Of a stretch of 64,000 nt of DNA, positions 8,511 to 17,856 are shown one piece after another. The position numbers and the translations under genes are program-made. The stretch is from NCBI RefSeq assembly GCF_024054175.1, contig NZ_JAMXLA010000001.1, forward strand, positions 2,735,166 through 2,799,165. Reading direction: 5' to 3'. Origin of the DNA: Flavobacterium sp. NRK1 (lineage in GTDB: Bacteria > Bacteroidota > Bacteroidia > Flavobacteriales > Flavobacteriaceae). Under the pieces are notes generated by a model. The model did not search any database. It saw nothing but the letters and a program-made list of their open reading frames with translations, and had not been told where the DNA came from. The first letter of the stretch is position 1; each line of letters starts with the position of its first letter.

Positions 8511-11192
8511 TTAGTAAAAGACACTTTGCGCTTTCTCCAGCGCTTTTTCCATATCAATGCCTTTACCCAACGTCCCTTTAAAAAGGTCACCTTCGCTTTT
8601 TATTCGTGCAATGGCATTATTAATGGTAAAGTCTTTCATCTTCAAACCCTTCTTAACCTCTTCCCAATGCAGTGGCATGGATACGGTAGCCCCCGGCTTT
8701 GGACGAAGGGAGTAGGCGCAGGCGATGGTCGCACCGGGCCTGTTCTGTAGAAAGTCCAGATACATTTTACCCTCACGATCTTTTATCTTGCGCTCCAGCG
8801 AGGTGAATTCAGGAAGGTTATTGTGGACTATCGATACCAAAAGCCTTGCAAACATCTGTGACTGGTTATAATCATATTTGGCGCCCAGAGGGATGTAAAT
8901 ATGAATCCCGGTAGAGCCTGAGGTCTTCACATAGCTTGGCACATCGATGGCATCGAGTACCTTCTTGACTTCCTGTGCTGCCAGTATTACCTGCTCGAAA
9001 GTAGTCTTCTCTGCAGGGTCAAGGTCAATAACGCAATAATCGGGATTATCAGGATGCTGTATACGGCTGAACCATGGATTCATCTCAATACAGCCCAGCG
9101 ATGCCATCCACAGCAATGTAGCCTTATTGTCACCGACAAGAAATTCCTTATCTTCATCATCACTTGTGGTGTAGGGGAACGTCTTTGCCCAGTCCGGCGC
9201 CTTTCTCTTGACATCCTTCTGATAAAAGCTCTTTCCATGGATACCGTTCGGGAACCGGTTCAGGGAGAGGGGACGGTCCTTAAGGTAGGGAAGGATGTAA
9301 TCGGCAACCTGGAAATAATAGTTGAACATATCACGCTTGGTATATCCATCTTCAGGCCAGTATACCTTACTCAGGTTGGTGAACTTGAGGTTGTGGGCGT
9401 TTACGCTTTTTACCTGCGTTTCTTCCTTAGGGTTCAGCAGTGTCCTGGCACCCGCACGCTTCGGGGCTGATATAAGCGCCTTTTCACCTTTTGCCGGAGC
9501 TGGTGCCGCCGTAACTGATGAAGTATCGGCCGCGGTTTCCCTTACGACCTCTTTTGCCTTTTTATCAGAGCGCATTCCCTCGAACGAAGGGTGGCGGAAG
9601 ACACCATCGCTGGTCACCTCGATAAAGCTTACTTCGCATACCAGTTCCGGCTTTAGCCATGTGGCTGTGGCTCGGGGCGGGTTAGGGCGGAAGCGGGAGG
9701 GCTTGTTGACATCAGGCTCTGCGCTAAAAGGTATCTTATCGGTAATAAGGGGCTTAAACAATTCCATCATCTCCTTTTGTTTCTTATCGGAGAACCCTGT
9801 GCCTACCTTCCCGACATATACGAATTTACCTTTGTCATAGACGCCTAAAAGGAGCGAGCTGAACTGTTTCGGGGAACCTTCATTCTTGGTAAAGCCTCCT
9901 ATAACAACCTCCTGGCGCTGATTGACCTTGATCTTCAGCCATTTCTTAGACCGGCTGTCGATGGCATAGGTACTATCGGACTTCTTAGCCATGATGCCTT
10001 CCAGGCCCATTTTCCTTGCCGCCTTGAAAAATTCAAGGCCGCTGGCCTCGAATACCTGGCTCAGGCGGATATGGTCGTCATCGGTCGGCAGTATTTCCTT
10101 TAGGATAGCATGCCGCTCCGATAGGGGAAGGCCTGTAACGTCCTTGCCCTCATACCATAGTAAATCAAAGGCATAATAGACCAGCTCGCCATCAGCCTCG
10201 CTGCGCCAGTTCTGCAGGGCGCTGAAGTTGGCCTTGCCCTCCGGCCCTATAACGAGGATCTCCCCATCCAGCACGGCATTGATGCTCCACTTGTCCATTA
10301 CCGCTGCAATAGGATAGTATTTTTCGGTAAAGGATTTGTTGTTGCGGGATGAGAGTTCGGATTTGCCCTTGTTTATGTAAGCAAGGGCGCGATAGCCATC
10401 CCACTTCACCTCGTATTGCCATCCCGGGTCATCGAAGGGCTCATTGACAAGGGTTGCCAGCATAGGCTTTACATCAGCGGGCATCCTGCTTTTCTTTCCT
10501 TTTTTCAGCAGGGCGTCAGGCTGGATCGCCGGTTTACCTTCGTCAGTGGAAGGAACTTTCTTTGAAAGGCTTTCCTGCTCTGATTCTTCTTTTTTCTGCC
10601 CATAGCTATTTTTGCTGGTCTTTGCCACCTGTTCCAGGGTTTTGCCTGAGAGGACCGATTTTTCCTTAAGGGTGATATCCTTGTCACTTGCGTACTTGTC
10701 CTCCAGCTTCATCAGCAGCCATCCATTCTCACCGCGGCCATGTGCCCTGACAAGCGCGAATGCCCCCTTGAGCTTTTTTCCCTTCAGGACGAATTTGATC
10801 TTGCCGCTGTGCAGCCCGGCACGCAATTCCTTATCCTGTTCTTTTTTTGCACCGGCATTGGATTCAAAAGGCTCATAATAGCCTTCATCCCAAACGATCA
10901 CAGTACCCCCGCCATATTCTCCCTGAGGGATGATGCCTTCAAAATCCCTGTAATCATAGGGGTGGTCTTCAACCATCATTGCCAGGCGCTTCACCTCAGG
11001 ATCCAGGGAAGGCCCTTTAGGTACTGCCCAGCTCTTGAGCACGCCATCCATTTCCAGGCGGAAATCATAATGAAGGTGGGAGGCCGCGTGCTTTTGTACT
11101 ACGAACCTCAGTTTGTTTTCTGTGCTTTTTCCTCCAAAGGGCTCAGGTGTTTTACAGGCGTCACGCTTTTGTTTATATTTCTCTAATGCCAT
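8511..11192 (-). CDS. ligD: Multidomain ATP-dependent DNA ligase LigD (NHEJ)
   Basis: The 893-residue protein joins three activities used in bacterial non-homologous end joining. Residues ~1-170 are the 3'-phosphoesterase domain (KHAASHLHYDFRLEMDG, IPQGEYGGG). The ATP-dependent ligase domain follows, with the nucleotidyl-lysine motif EVKWDGYR and LDGEI. The C-terminal polymerase/primase domain carries LSKVYWPEDGYTKRD, DYCVIDLDP with the metal-binding DxD, and SGSTGIHIYIPL. The order PE-LIG-POL is like that of Pseudomonas LigD. Its usual partner Ku is not encoded in this window. A 90-base gap separates it from a divergent gene. Confidence 0.96.
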   Translation of the reverse strand: MALEKYKQKRDACKTPEPFGGKSTENKLRFVVQKHAASHLHYDFRLEMDGVLKSWAVPKGPSLDPEVKRLAMMVEDHPYDYRDFEGIIPQGEYGGGTVIVWDEGYYEPFESNAGAKKEQDKELRAGLHSGKIKFVLKGKKLKGAFALVRAHGRGENGWLLMKLEDKYASDKDITLKEKSVLSGKTLEQVAKTSKNSYGQKKEESEQESLSKKVPSTDEGKPAIQPDALLKKGKKSRMPADVKPMLATLVNEPFDDPGWQYEVKWDGYRALAYINKGKSELSSRNNKSFTEKYYPIAAVMDKWSINAVLDGEILVIGPEGKANFSALQNWRSEADGELVYYAFDLLWYEGKDVTGLPLSERHAILKEILPTDDDHIRLSQVFEASGLEFFKAARKMGLEGIMAKKSDSTYAIDSRSKKWLKIKVNQRQEVVIGGFTKNEGSPKQFSSLLLGVYDKGKFVYVGKVGTGFSDKKQKEMMELFKPLITDKIPFSAEPDVNKPSRFRPNPPRATATWLKPELVCEVSFIEVTSDGVFRHPSFEGMRSDKKAKEVVRETAADTSSVTAAPAPAKGEKALISAPKRAGARTLLNPKEETQVKSVNAHNLKFTNLSKVYWPEDGYTKRDMFNYYFQVADYILPYLKDRPLSLNRFPNGIHGKSFYQKDVKRKAPDWAKTFPYTTSDDEDKEFLVGDNKATLLWMASLGCIEMNPWFSRIQHPDNPDYCVIDLDPAEKTTFEQVILAAQEVKKVLDAIDVPSYVKTSGSTGIHIYIPLGAKYDYNQSQMFARLLVSIVHNNLPEFTSLERKIKDREGKMYLDFLQNRPGATIACAYSLRPKPGATVSMPLHWEEVKKGLKMKDFTINNAIARIKSEGDLFKGTLGKGIDMEKALEKAQSVFY

Positions 11193-11281
11193 AGTGTTAC
11201 TTCTTTACTGTACTTAAAGTTAGCTTAATAAATGCAGAACAGAATCCGATTTATCATAACTTTAGCTTCAAAACGACCTAT

Positions 11282-11674
11282 ATGACACTTGCCGGCCAAA
11301 TCACGACACTTTTTATCCTGGCGATACCTATTGCCTGCATAGCATGGACTGTTACACACGAAGAGGTTTTCCGCGAACCCAGGGAGTACTGCGTCCGCTG
11401 CAGTAAAGATTCAAAGAAGCTGCTCAGGAGAAAATTTTTTTATCTCTTTACCTGTGAATACTGCTTTAGCCATTATGTGACGCTGGTTTTTCTGGCCTTA
11501 TCACAGTTCCAACTGCTGCTAAACGGCTGGAGGGGCTATGTGATCGCGTGCTTTGCGCTAGTATATGTAGCCAATTTTTACATGAGTATCTTTGCGCTAT
11601 TACGCCAGGCAATCAAAAAGGAAAAAGTGGAGATAGAGGTACTGGAGAAGGAAGGCGAACAGCCTAAAAACTGA
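11282..11674 (+). CDS. Small membrane protein with a zinc-ribbon-like CxxC pair
   Basis: This 130-residue protein has a hydrophobic N-terminal segment (residues ~5-24), then CVRC and CEYC separated by ~19 residues that could bind one metal ion, and two more hydrophobic helices (YVTLVFLALSQF and VIACFALVYVANF). The end is charged and cytoplasmic-looking. I do not recognise the family. It starts 89 bases from the divergent ligD gene and is followed 11 bases later by the DUF4385 gene, so the two are probably co-expressed. Confidence 0.7.
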   Translation: MTLAGQITTLFILAIPIACIAWTVTHEEVFREPREYCVRCSKDSKKLLRRKFFYLFTCEYCFSHYVTLVFLALSQFQLLLNGWRGYVIACFALVYVANFYMSIFALLRQAIKKEKVEIEVLEKEGEQPKN

Positions 11675-11685
11675 ATGTACCGCTT

Positions 11686-12165
11686 ATGGATACCCCCAGC
11701 TATTTAGACTTCAATGCCGATGATTATCCCTGGAAAAAGGAGATTGATTACCGAAGCCATCCTGAACTGTATAGAGTAGGTAAAGGGGAGCAGGGCGTGC
11801 TGATATGTGAACCCTATAAATCTGAGATCGGTCAGTATTGGCGTTTCAGGGATACTGCCATTGCCAGGGAGAGCAGTGAAAAGATCTTTGACCTATTTTC
11901 AGGTTATCTCGAAAAGGGGGATTTTGTCGGTGCCGATATGGCGCGAAAATACCTGCAAATGGGATATACTAGGGCAAGGCGGTATGCCAATTATAAAGGC
12001 GGTAAGAAATATGATAAGGAAAAAGGCTATCTTCAGTTGGAAAGGGGAACAGGTGATCCCCGCAAAGCTGCTGCCGCGGCCCTGTTTTATCAGAAATGGA
12101 AACAGGCTGAAGCCAATGTTAAGTATGCTGACCTGAAGAAAGCGTGGAAATTGAAATACGGCTAA
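11686..12165 (+). CDS. DUF4385 domain-containing protein
   Basis: The 159-residue soluble protein matches DUF4385: an early DYPW-KEIDYR-HPELYRVGKGEQGVL block, LICEPYKSEI, W-FRD, then ARKYLQMGYTRARRYANYKGG and DP-KA-AA-LFYQKW at the end. Function is unknown; relatives occur widely in bacteria and phages. It follows the membrane protein gene by 11 bases. The family call is strong. Confidence 0.87.
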   Translation: MDTPSYLDFNADDYPWKKEIDYRSHPELYRVGKGEQGVLICEPYKSEIGQYWRFRDTAIARESSEKIFDLFSGYLEKGDFVGADMARKYLQMGYTRARRYANYKGGKKYDKEKGYLQLERGTGDPRKAAAAALFYQKWKQAEANVKYADLKKAWKLKYG

Positions 12166-12194
12166 TCACCTCTTCTAATTGAATGTAAGTGGAT

Positions 12195-12401
12195 TTAAGC
12201 AACCCTTTCCCGGTTTTCCGCATCCTGTGCTGTGGAAAGGCGAAGCATATCCTGATAAAATTCCTTCAGATGCCACCACGCAGGGCATATCTCAATATTG
12301 CCTTTGTAATTTGCAATAGCGAGATAACAGCTGTTTAGCCCACGGCTTCCATCCCACCTGCTGCGGGGGAGGATTTTTCTTAAAATATCTTTTAATCTCA
12401 T
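12195..12401 (-). CDS. Small hypothetical protein (68 aa)
   Basis: The 68-residue frame reads MRLKDILRKILPRSRWDG and continues with LNSCYLAIANYKGNIEICPAWWHLKEFYQDML. Composition is protein-like, with a Trp/Cys-containing centre and a helical C-terminus, and the codon usage looks coding. No family recognised. It is in a short interval between DUF4385 and the alkB block, on the minus strand. Confidence 0.4.
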   Translation of the reverse strand: MRLKDILRKILPRSRWDGSRGLNSCYLAIANYKGNIEICPAWWHLKEFYQDMLRLSTAQDAENRERVA

Positions 12402-12458
12402 CGGGATTCATGCTGTAAATATAAGGGTGTATTTTGGAATAAAACTATGGCACAAACA

Positions 12459-12688
12459 CATGCTGCCGCAACAGCTATCGATCGATGAACGGCAGCAATT
12501 GTTTAAGGAAATCATTAAATAAGTACTACGGCGATATTATTGAAAAGCGGAAACTGATTCTTCTCACCTGTTCAGAAATCTGCGACCTCTTAAAGGCTTT
12601 CAGCAGCACTTTGATGGCACCGGATCAAAAAGGCGAGCTGAAAACGTATGGCATCGGGCGCAGAGGTATTATAAAAAACAGGAAATAA
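12459..12688 (+). pseudogene. Possible frameshifted remnant of a small gene
   Basis: One frame from the ATG at 12459 reads MLPQQLSIDERQQLFKEIIK and stops. An overlapping frame carries on with KYYGDIIEKRKLILLTCSEI and later PDQKGELKTYGIGRRGI. Both halves look protein-like, as if one gene was split by a frameshift near 12520. This is an inference from composition only; it may also be an unrelated short frame. Confidence 0.25.
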
Positions 12689-12712
12689 TAAATAGCCTGG
12701 TACTTTAAAGCC

Positions 12713-13333
12713 TTAGGATCTTCGTAGCTGCCGGAACGTAAGGTTGATCCTTGGCAGCATTTCTTTTGCCGACTTCGGTATATGGTGTTCCCAAAAGGTA
12801 TTGGTCGTCCCATGCATCAGGAGCAATGTGCCGTGATGCAGTGGTATCTCCAGTTGCTGTATTGACTTATCAACCTTGTGCCGCAGCCGGAATGGCCTTG
12901 TCTGCCCAAAGGTTACCGAAGCGATATTGGGATTCTGCCCGATGAGGTGCTCCTTGTCCGAGTGCCAGGACACACTGTCGTTACCGTTGCGATACAGGTT
13001 AAGCAGCACAGCATTGAATTGCAGCCCTGTTTCCTTTTCAACCCTATCCCTTAGCACTTGCAATTCAGGTGTCCACGGTACTGCATTTTCCCCCGCCTCG
13101 TCGGTCATGCCATACCAGGCTACCATCCGTGGAGCGGTAACGATTTTATCATACATCGGCATCCGGTATTCCCGCCAGGGTGTATTACGCAGTAACGTTT
13201 CATAATAACTATCGGCTTCCGGTTTCGGAATAAAACCGTCATACTGCATTAGCCCCATATCCGGCAGGTCGTAATAGCGCCTGGGTGAGTTGCCTGAGGT
13301 AAACAATTCCGTATCATCAAATAGTGTCATCAT
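12713..13333 (-). CDS. alkB: AlkB-family 2-oxoglutarate/Fe(II)-dependent DNA dealkylase
   Basis: From the Met at 13333 the protein has ~206 residues, the usual length. AlkB enzymes reverse N-alkyl damage (1-methyladenine, 3-methylcytosine) in DNA by oxidative demethylation. The iron ligands are visible as HSD (SWHSDKE) and a later His in the NTFWEHHIPK stretch. PRINLTFR supplies the 2-oxoglutarate-binding arginines. LNLYRNGNDSVSWHSD and FGQTRPFRLRHK are AlkB hallmarks. The start overlaps the end of the exonuclease gene by 17 bases, so it belongs to the same minus-strand repair operon. A longer frame to 13420 is not needed. Confidence 0.93.
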   Translation of the reverse strand: MMTLFDDTELFTSGNSPRRYYDLPDMGLMQYDGFIPKPEADSYYETLLRNTPWREYRMPMYDKIVTAPRMVAWYGMTDEAGENAVPWTPELQVLRDRVEKETGLQFNAVLLNLYRNGNDSVSWHSDKEHLIGQNPNIASVTFGQTRPFRLRHKVDKSIQQLEIPLHHGTLLLMHGTTNTFWEHHIPKSAKEMLPRINLTFRQLRRS

Positions 13334-14747
13334 AATCTGCTTTTCTTTCCTTCTCTTTCCTTGCTTTATCTTCGAGAGGTACTTCCGCCCGCAAAACTTT
13401 TCCGGGATATTTCTCCGCATAGCCCGTAATAAGCTGCATGATATAGCGGTTGCTGTGGTAGGGCGTTACATAGTCTTTTATCTGTAAAGCTGTAGTGATC
13501 CCCACATCCGATGGTATATAGCCCATACCGTAGAAATGCCCGTTTTCCACCCAGATACAGCTGCGTTCCTCACCAGAGCGCCCCTTGTCCACAATTCCGA
13601 AACTCAGCCTGCTATCAGCAATATAGTTCAGTGCCTGTTCGACTTTGCTGTTGTGCAGCTTTATATCGGGAAAGCCCTCATTGTCTTTTTTTAGGATAAA
13701 ATCGCCTTCACCCTTAATCCCGTAGTGGCAGAACCGGGGGTCGATACCGAACTCCCCCGCCAGGGAAAGCAATAGGTTCACCCCCTCATAGAGGGAAAAG
13801 AAGTGTTCTTCGCAAACCTGTCCTTTGGCCAGTCTTCCGATGCCAAGGTACTTATACCCGCTACGCGCCTCGTAGTGGTACAGCCCGAACTTCGGCTCGA
13901 ACTTTTTCAGTGCCCTGTTATGCTCCGGCCATAGCTTTTTGATCTCGCAGCATTCCAATAGCAGTGCCATAAACTCGGTGCCGCAGACCTCGTGGGAGAT
14001 GGAGTGGATATCGCGCATAAAGTTCTGGCGCTGGGGTGTGATCTTATGCCCGGAAAAATGCTGTGCTACCCGTTTCTTGATATTCTTGGCCTTCCCGACA
14101 TAGACCACTTTCCCCACCTGGTTATAGAAATAGTACACTCCGGGCTTTTCGGGCAGCTGCTCAACTTCGGACTGGGGCAGGTTTGGGGGCAGGTTCTGGT
14201 CGTGGGAATTACGCTTGATCATCCTGGCAATCTCGCCTTCCTCATCCCAAAGCAACAGGCGGGAGAGCAGTATGGCCGTGGCATCGGCATCCCCGCCGGC
14301 GCGGTGGGCGCGGGTAAGAGGTATATCCAGTGTGCGGCACAGGTTGCCAAGGCTGTAGGAAGGGAGTCCCGGCCGTACCTTACGGGCAGCGCGTACGGTA
14401 CAAAGCTTCCGGGTGGTCCACTTCAGCCCGGCATGCTCCAGTTCATGCTTTACAAAGGAGTGGTCGAAATTCACGTTGTGCGCTACAAATATCCGGCCTT
14501 CCAGCAGCTCCAATACCTTTTCGGCTATGTCGTCAAAAATCGGCGCTCCGGCTACCATCCCGTTATTAATCCCGGTCAGGGCAAAAATCGGCAGGGGTAT
14601 CTCCTTCTGAGGATTCACCAGGGTTTCCCAGCGGTCGATCACCTTTATCCCGTCATGGATAATGATGCAGATTTCCGTAATGCGGCTCCCTGAGGCATTA
14701 CCGCCTGTGGTCTCGATATCAACTATGGCATACTCGTTCTTTCTCAT
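13317..14747 (-). CDS. DnaQ-like 3'-5' exonuclease fused to a GIY-YIG nuclease domain
   Basis: Residues ~1-175 are a DEDDh exonuclease like DNA polymerase III epsilon: VDIETTGG (D10, E12), HNVNFDHSF, and HRAGGDADATA. After a linker comes a UvrC/Cho-like GIY-YIG domain (GVYYFYNQVGKVVYVGKAKNIKKRV). The C-terminal ~200 residues resemble the tail of that fusion family and have no clear motif. The fusion joins strand degradation and single-strand nicking in one protein. It lies between the DnaE-like polymerase (5-base gap) and alkB (overlap), and may supply proofreading that the polymerase lacks. Confidence 0.9.
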   Translation of the reverse strand: MRKNEYAIVDIETTGGNASGSRITEICIIIHDGIKVIDRWETLVNPQKEIPLPIFALTGINNGMVAGAPIFDDIAEKVLELLEGRIFVAHNVNFDHSFVKHELEHAGLKWTTRKLCTVRAARKVRPGLPSYSLGNLCRTLDIPLTRAHRAGGDADATAILLSRLLLWDEEGEIARMIKRNSHDQNLPPNLPQSEVEQLPEKPGVYYFYNQVGKVVYVGKAKNIKKRVAQHFSGHKITPQRQNFMRDIHSISHEVCGTEFMALLLECCEIKKLWPEHNRALKKFEPKFGLYHYEARSGYKYLGIGRLAKGQVCEEHFFSLYEGVNLLLSLAGEFGIDPRFCHYGIKGEGDFILKKDNEGFPDIKLHNSKVEQALNYIADSRLSFGIVDKGRSGEERSCIWVENGHFYGMGYIPSDVGITTALQIKDYVTPYHSNRYIMQLITGYAEKYPGKVLRAEVPLEDKARKEKERKADYDDTI

Positions 14748-14752
14748 CCTGC

Positions 14753-17700
14753 TTATCCTGTCGTTTTCTGATATGTTGCTGTATTCATCTTATGCCTTGG
14801 CAGGCCGATCTCCTGTTCCTGCGGATAGGGCGCACGATGGGTCATCGAAACATCCTCGCGTAATCGCGCTGCAGTTCGTGTACTTTCCTCTTCGGTTTCC
14901 CTGTAGCGCGGATCGGCAATGAAAGGCAGCTTCTCCATTTTGGATATGGTAATGGTAGGGAAGTGGTAATCCACCTCCACCGTACCGAGTAGCAGGTAAC
15001 AGCCACCACCCTTAAAGGGGTACTGCTTCAGGCTGCCGGTAAAATGGGCGGTATCAAAGAATTCCCCGTTAGCATCGATCCATGTCCCGAAATACATCGC
15101 CCCCATTTTGGTGGGTACGTGCTTGCGCGAGACCAGGTAGGCCAGCATCCTTACCTGCCTTTTATGGTACTGTACCAAATCCCGTGCCATGACATCCCCA
15201 CGGTAGCCGGTTTTCAAAAGGTTGAACGGGGTTACCGATACCGGGAACCCCAAAAGCTCAATTTCATCAAAAGCGTCCTCAAAAGGGGAGCGTTTGAGTT
15301 CGGGGAGCCTGTACTGCTGCACCGGTTCAGGAAGCAATTGGGGCTGGCGCTGTACCGGCTTAAAATGCATCATGATACGGCGGGCGGTAACGAGCAATTC
15401 GTTCTTGTTCTTTCCCGTGCAACGGAAGGCCCCGATATAGATCAAAAGCTGCAGGCCTTCAATCCCTATAGGCACCCTGTTGATGAAATCCTCCAGCGAA
15501 CTATATTCTCCATTGTCACTACGTTCGGATACAATACAACGGGCAATTTCTCCCTGCAGCCCCTGCAGGTGCATAAAGCCCAGATAAATGTCTTTTCCGT
15601 AAAGGGTCGTCTCTACTTCGCTTTTGTTGATGCAGGGTGTATGGATAACAGCCCCTGACATCCTGGCCTCATGCACATAGACCTCGGTACGGTAGAAACC
15701 ACCCTGGTTGTTGATGACCGCCACCATGAACTCAATGGGGTAGTGTACTTTCAGGTACAGGCTCTGGTAACTTTCCACGGCATAAGAAGCCGAATGCGCC
15801 TTACAGAAGGAATACCCTGCAAAGGACTCGATCTGGCGGTAAATCTCCGCGCTCAGCTCCTCAGGATGCCCTTTGGCGGCACAGGAGGCAAAAAAGTTGT
15901 CCTTTACTCTTTGTAATGCCGCTTTTGAACGCCCCTTGCCGCTCATGGCACGGCGCAGTATATCCCCGTCGGCAGCGGCCAGCCCCCCGTAATGCAGGGC
16001 AATCTTGATCACATCCTCCTGGTAGACCATAATGCCGTAGGTTTCCCCGAGCTGCTGCTCAAAGACCGGATGGAAGTACTCGAACCTGTCAGGATGGTTG
16101 TGACGGAAGATGTATTCCTTCATCATCCCACTCTGGGCTACTCCCGGGCGTATGATGGAAGAGGCCGCCACCAGCGTTTTATAGTTATCACACTTCAGCC
16201 TACGCAAGAGCCCCCGCATGGCCGGGCTTTCGATATAAAAGCAGCCGATGGTCTTTCCCTGGCCCAAATACGTATTGCATGCCTTTTCATCCTTGGAAAG
16301 TGAGGTATCGCGTATCTCCACGGTAATCCCGAGGTTCTTTTTGATCAGCCGTACCGATTCATCAATATGCCCTATACCCCTTTGGGAGAGAATATCGAAC
16401 TTATCAAAACCGATATCCTCGGCCACATGCATATCGAACTGCACTATCGGAAAGCCTTTGGGTGGCAGCTCCAGCGCCGTAAAATCGGTAATGGGGTCTT
16501 CCGATATCAGTATCCCGCAGGAGTGCATCGAGCGCTGGTTGGGGTATTTCTCCAGCAGCATACCGTAGCGGTGTACCAGCTGTACCACCTCATTTTTATC
16601 ATGCCGGTCCATGGATGTACCGGCCAAGTTATCCAGTTCCTCTTTGGGTAGCCCAAAGACCTTGCCGACTTCACGAAAGATGGATTTGTATTTGAACTCC
16701 ACATTGGTCCCGCAGAAGGCGACATGGTCCGCCCCGTAACGTCGGAAGATATATTCCAGTATTATATCGCGCTCCTTCCAGGACCAGTCGATGTCAAAAT
16801 CCGGCGGGCTTTTACGGTTCAGGTTCAAAAACCGTTCAAAATACAAATCCAGCTCGAGCGGGCAGATATCGGTAATGCCCAGGCAGTAGGCAATGATACT
16901 GTTGGCCCCGCTGCCGCGCCCGATGTGCAGAAAGCCCATGGAATTACTATAGCGGACAATATCCCAGGTAATCAGGAAATACCCGCTGAAGCCCAGTTCA
17001 TCAATAACCTTCAGCTCTTTTTCCACGCGCAGCCGGGCAGCCTCATTACCACTCCCATACCGGCGCAGAAGTCCCTGCTCGGCCAAACTGGTAAGGAGTT
17101 TAAGATCCGTCTCCCGAGTTCCGGTATAGTGCTTTTTGTTGCGGGGCACCCCAAATTCATAGTGAAAATCACATTGCCCGATCAGGGCAAAGGTGTTCTC
17201 CAGCAATTTAGGATAGGAGCTAAAGCGCACCATAATCTCTTCGGATGGCAGCATCCGCTCATCCGGCCCGCAATAATCCGAAGGCGTAAGCTTACTGCCC
17301 AGGGTATTCAGGTCAATGGCCCGCAATATACGATGCAGGTTGTACTCAGTTTTGTCTCGGAAGGTTACCGGCTGCAGTACGACCATACTGTCTATCCTGT
17401 TTTTCCAACGCGGGTGTATCAATTGGGACAGTTCTGTGCTGCGCACCCCGATGTATTCGAACTCCCGCAGGGTATCGGGCGCCTTATCCATTGGATAGAT
17501 GACCATTACCTTCTTAAAATCGGGAGCCAGAGCAGGCACGGGAGTACCTTCCAGATTGTGATTGGTACGGTGACGGTTGATCTCCGCTATACCCGCACGG
17601 CTTTTAGCCAGCGCGATATACAGTAACTGATTCCCTTCACGGAATTCCATTCCCACAAGGGGTTTGATATTCACTTCCCTGCAAAGCCTGTAAAACTCAT

Positions 17701-17833
17701 AAATGCCTGTTACCGTATTAACATCGGTTAAAGCCATAGCCGTTACCCCCAGGCTTTTGCCAAGAGCGACCAGTTCGGTTACCGGGATGGTTCCGTAGCG
17801 CAACGAGTGAAAGGAATGACAATTCAGGTACAT
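14753..17833 (-). CDS. DnaE-type DNA polymerase III alpha subunit (accessory/error-prone type)
   Basis: The 1026-residue C-family polymerase is shorter than replicative DnaE and resembles the DnaE2-like accessory class. The PHP domain opens NCHSFHSLRYG; where active PHP sites have HxH, the first His is Asn here. The catalytic palm has RGSGANS (306-312) and PPDFDIDW, with Asp345, Asp347 and Asp349. Helix-hairpin-helix and OB-fold regions follow (LGFPVSVTPF; VRMLAYLVSRK). It is likely to act in translesion synthesis together with the DinB gene 23 bases upstream and the exonuclease 5 bases downstream. Confidence 0.92.
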   Translation of the reverse strand: MYLNCHSFHSLRYGTIPVTELVALGKSLGVTAMALTDVNTVTGIYEFYRLCREVNIKPLVGMEFREGNQLLYIALAKSRAGIAEINRHRTNHNLEGTPVPALAPDFKKVMVIYPMDKAPDTLREFEYIGVRSTELSQLIHPRWKNRIDSMVVLQPVTFRDKTEYNLHRILRAIDLNTLGSKLTPSDYCGPDERMLPSEEIMVRFSSYPKLLENTFALIGQCDFHYEFGVPRNKKHYTGTRETDLKLLTSLAEQGLLRRYGSGNEAARLRVEKELKVIDELGFSGYFLITWDIVRYSNSMGFLHIGRGSGANSIIAYCLGITDICPLELDLYFERFLNLNRKSPPDFDIDWSWKERDIILEYIFRRYGADHVAFCGTNVEFKYKSIFREVGKVFGLPKEELDNLAGTSMDRHDKNEVVQLVHRYGMLLEKYPNQRSMHSCGILISEDPITDFTALELPPKGFPIVQFDMHVAEDIGFDKFDILSQRGIGHIDESVRLIKKNLGITVEIRDTSLSKDEKACNTYLGQGKTIGCFYIESPAMRGLLRRLKCDNYKTLVAASSIIRPGVAQSGMMKEYIFRHNHPDRFEYFHPVFEQQLGETYGIMVYQEDVIKIALHYGGLAAADGDILRRAMSGKGRSKAALQRVKDNFFASCAAKGHPEELSAEIYRQIESFAGYSFCKAHSASYAVESYQSLYLKVHYPIEFMVAVINNQGGFYRTEVYVHEARMSGAVIHTPCINKSEVETTLYGKDIYLGFMHLQGLQGEIARCIVSERSDNGEYSSLEDFINRVPIGIEGLQLLIYIGAFRCTGKNKNELLVTARRIMMHFKPVQRQPQLLPEPVQQYRLPELKRSPFEDAFDEIELLGFPVSVTPFNLLKTGYRGDVMARDLVQYHKRQVRMLAYLVSRKHVPTKMGAMYFGTWIDANGEFFDTAHFTGSLKQYPFKGGGCYLLLGTVEVDYHFPTITISKMEKLPFIADPRYRETEEESTRTAARLREDVSMTHRAPYPQEQEIGLPRHKMNTATYQKTTG

Positions 17834-17856
17834 ACTACTACTGGCAAATAAATTAA

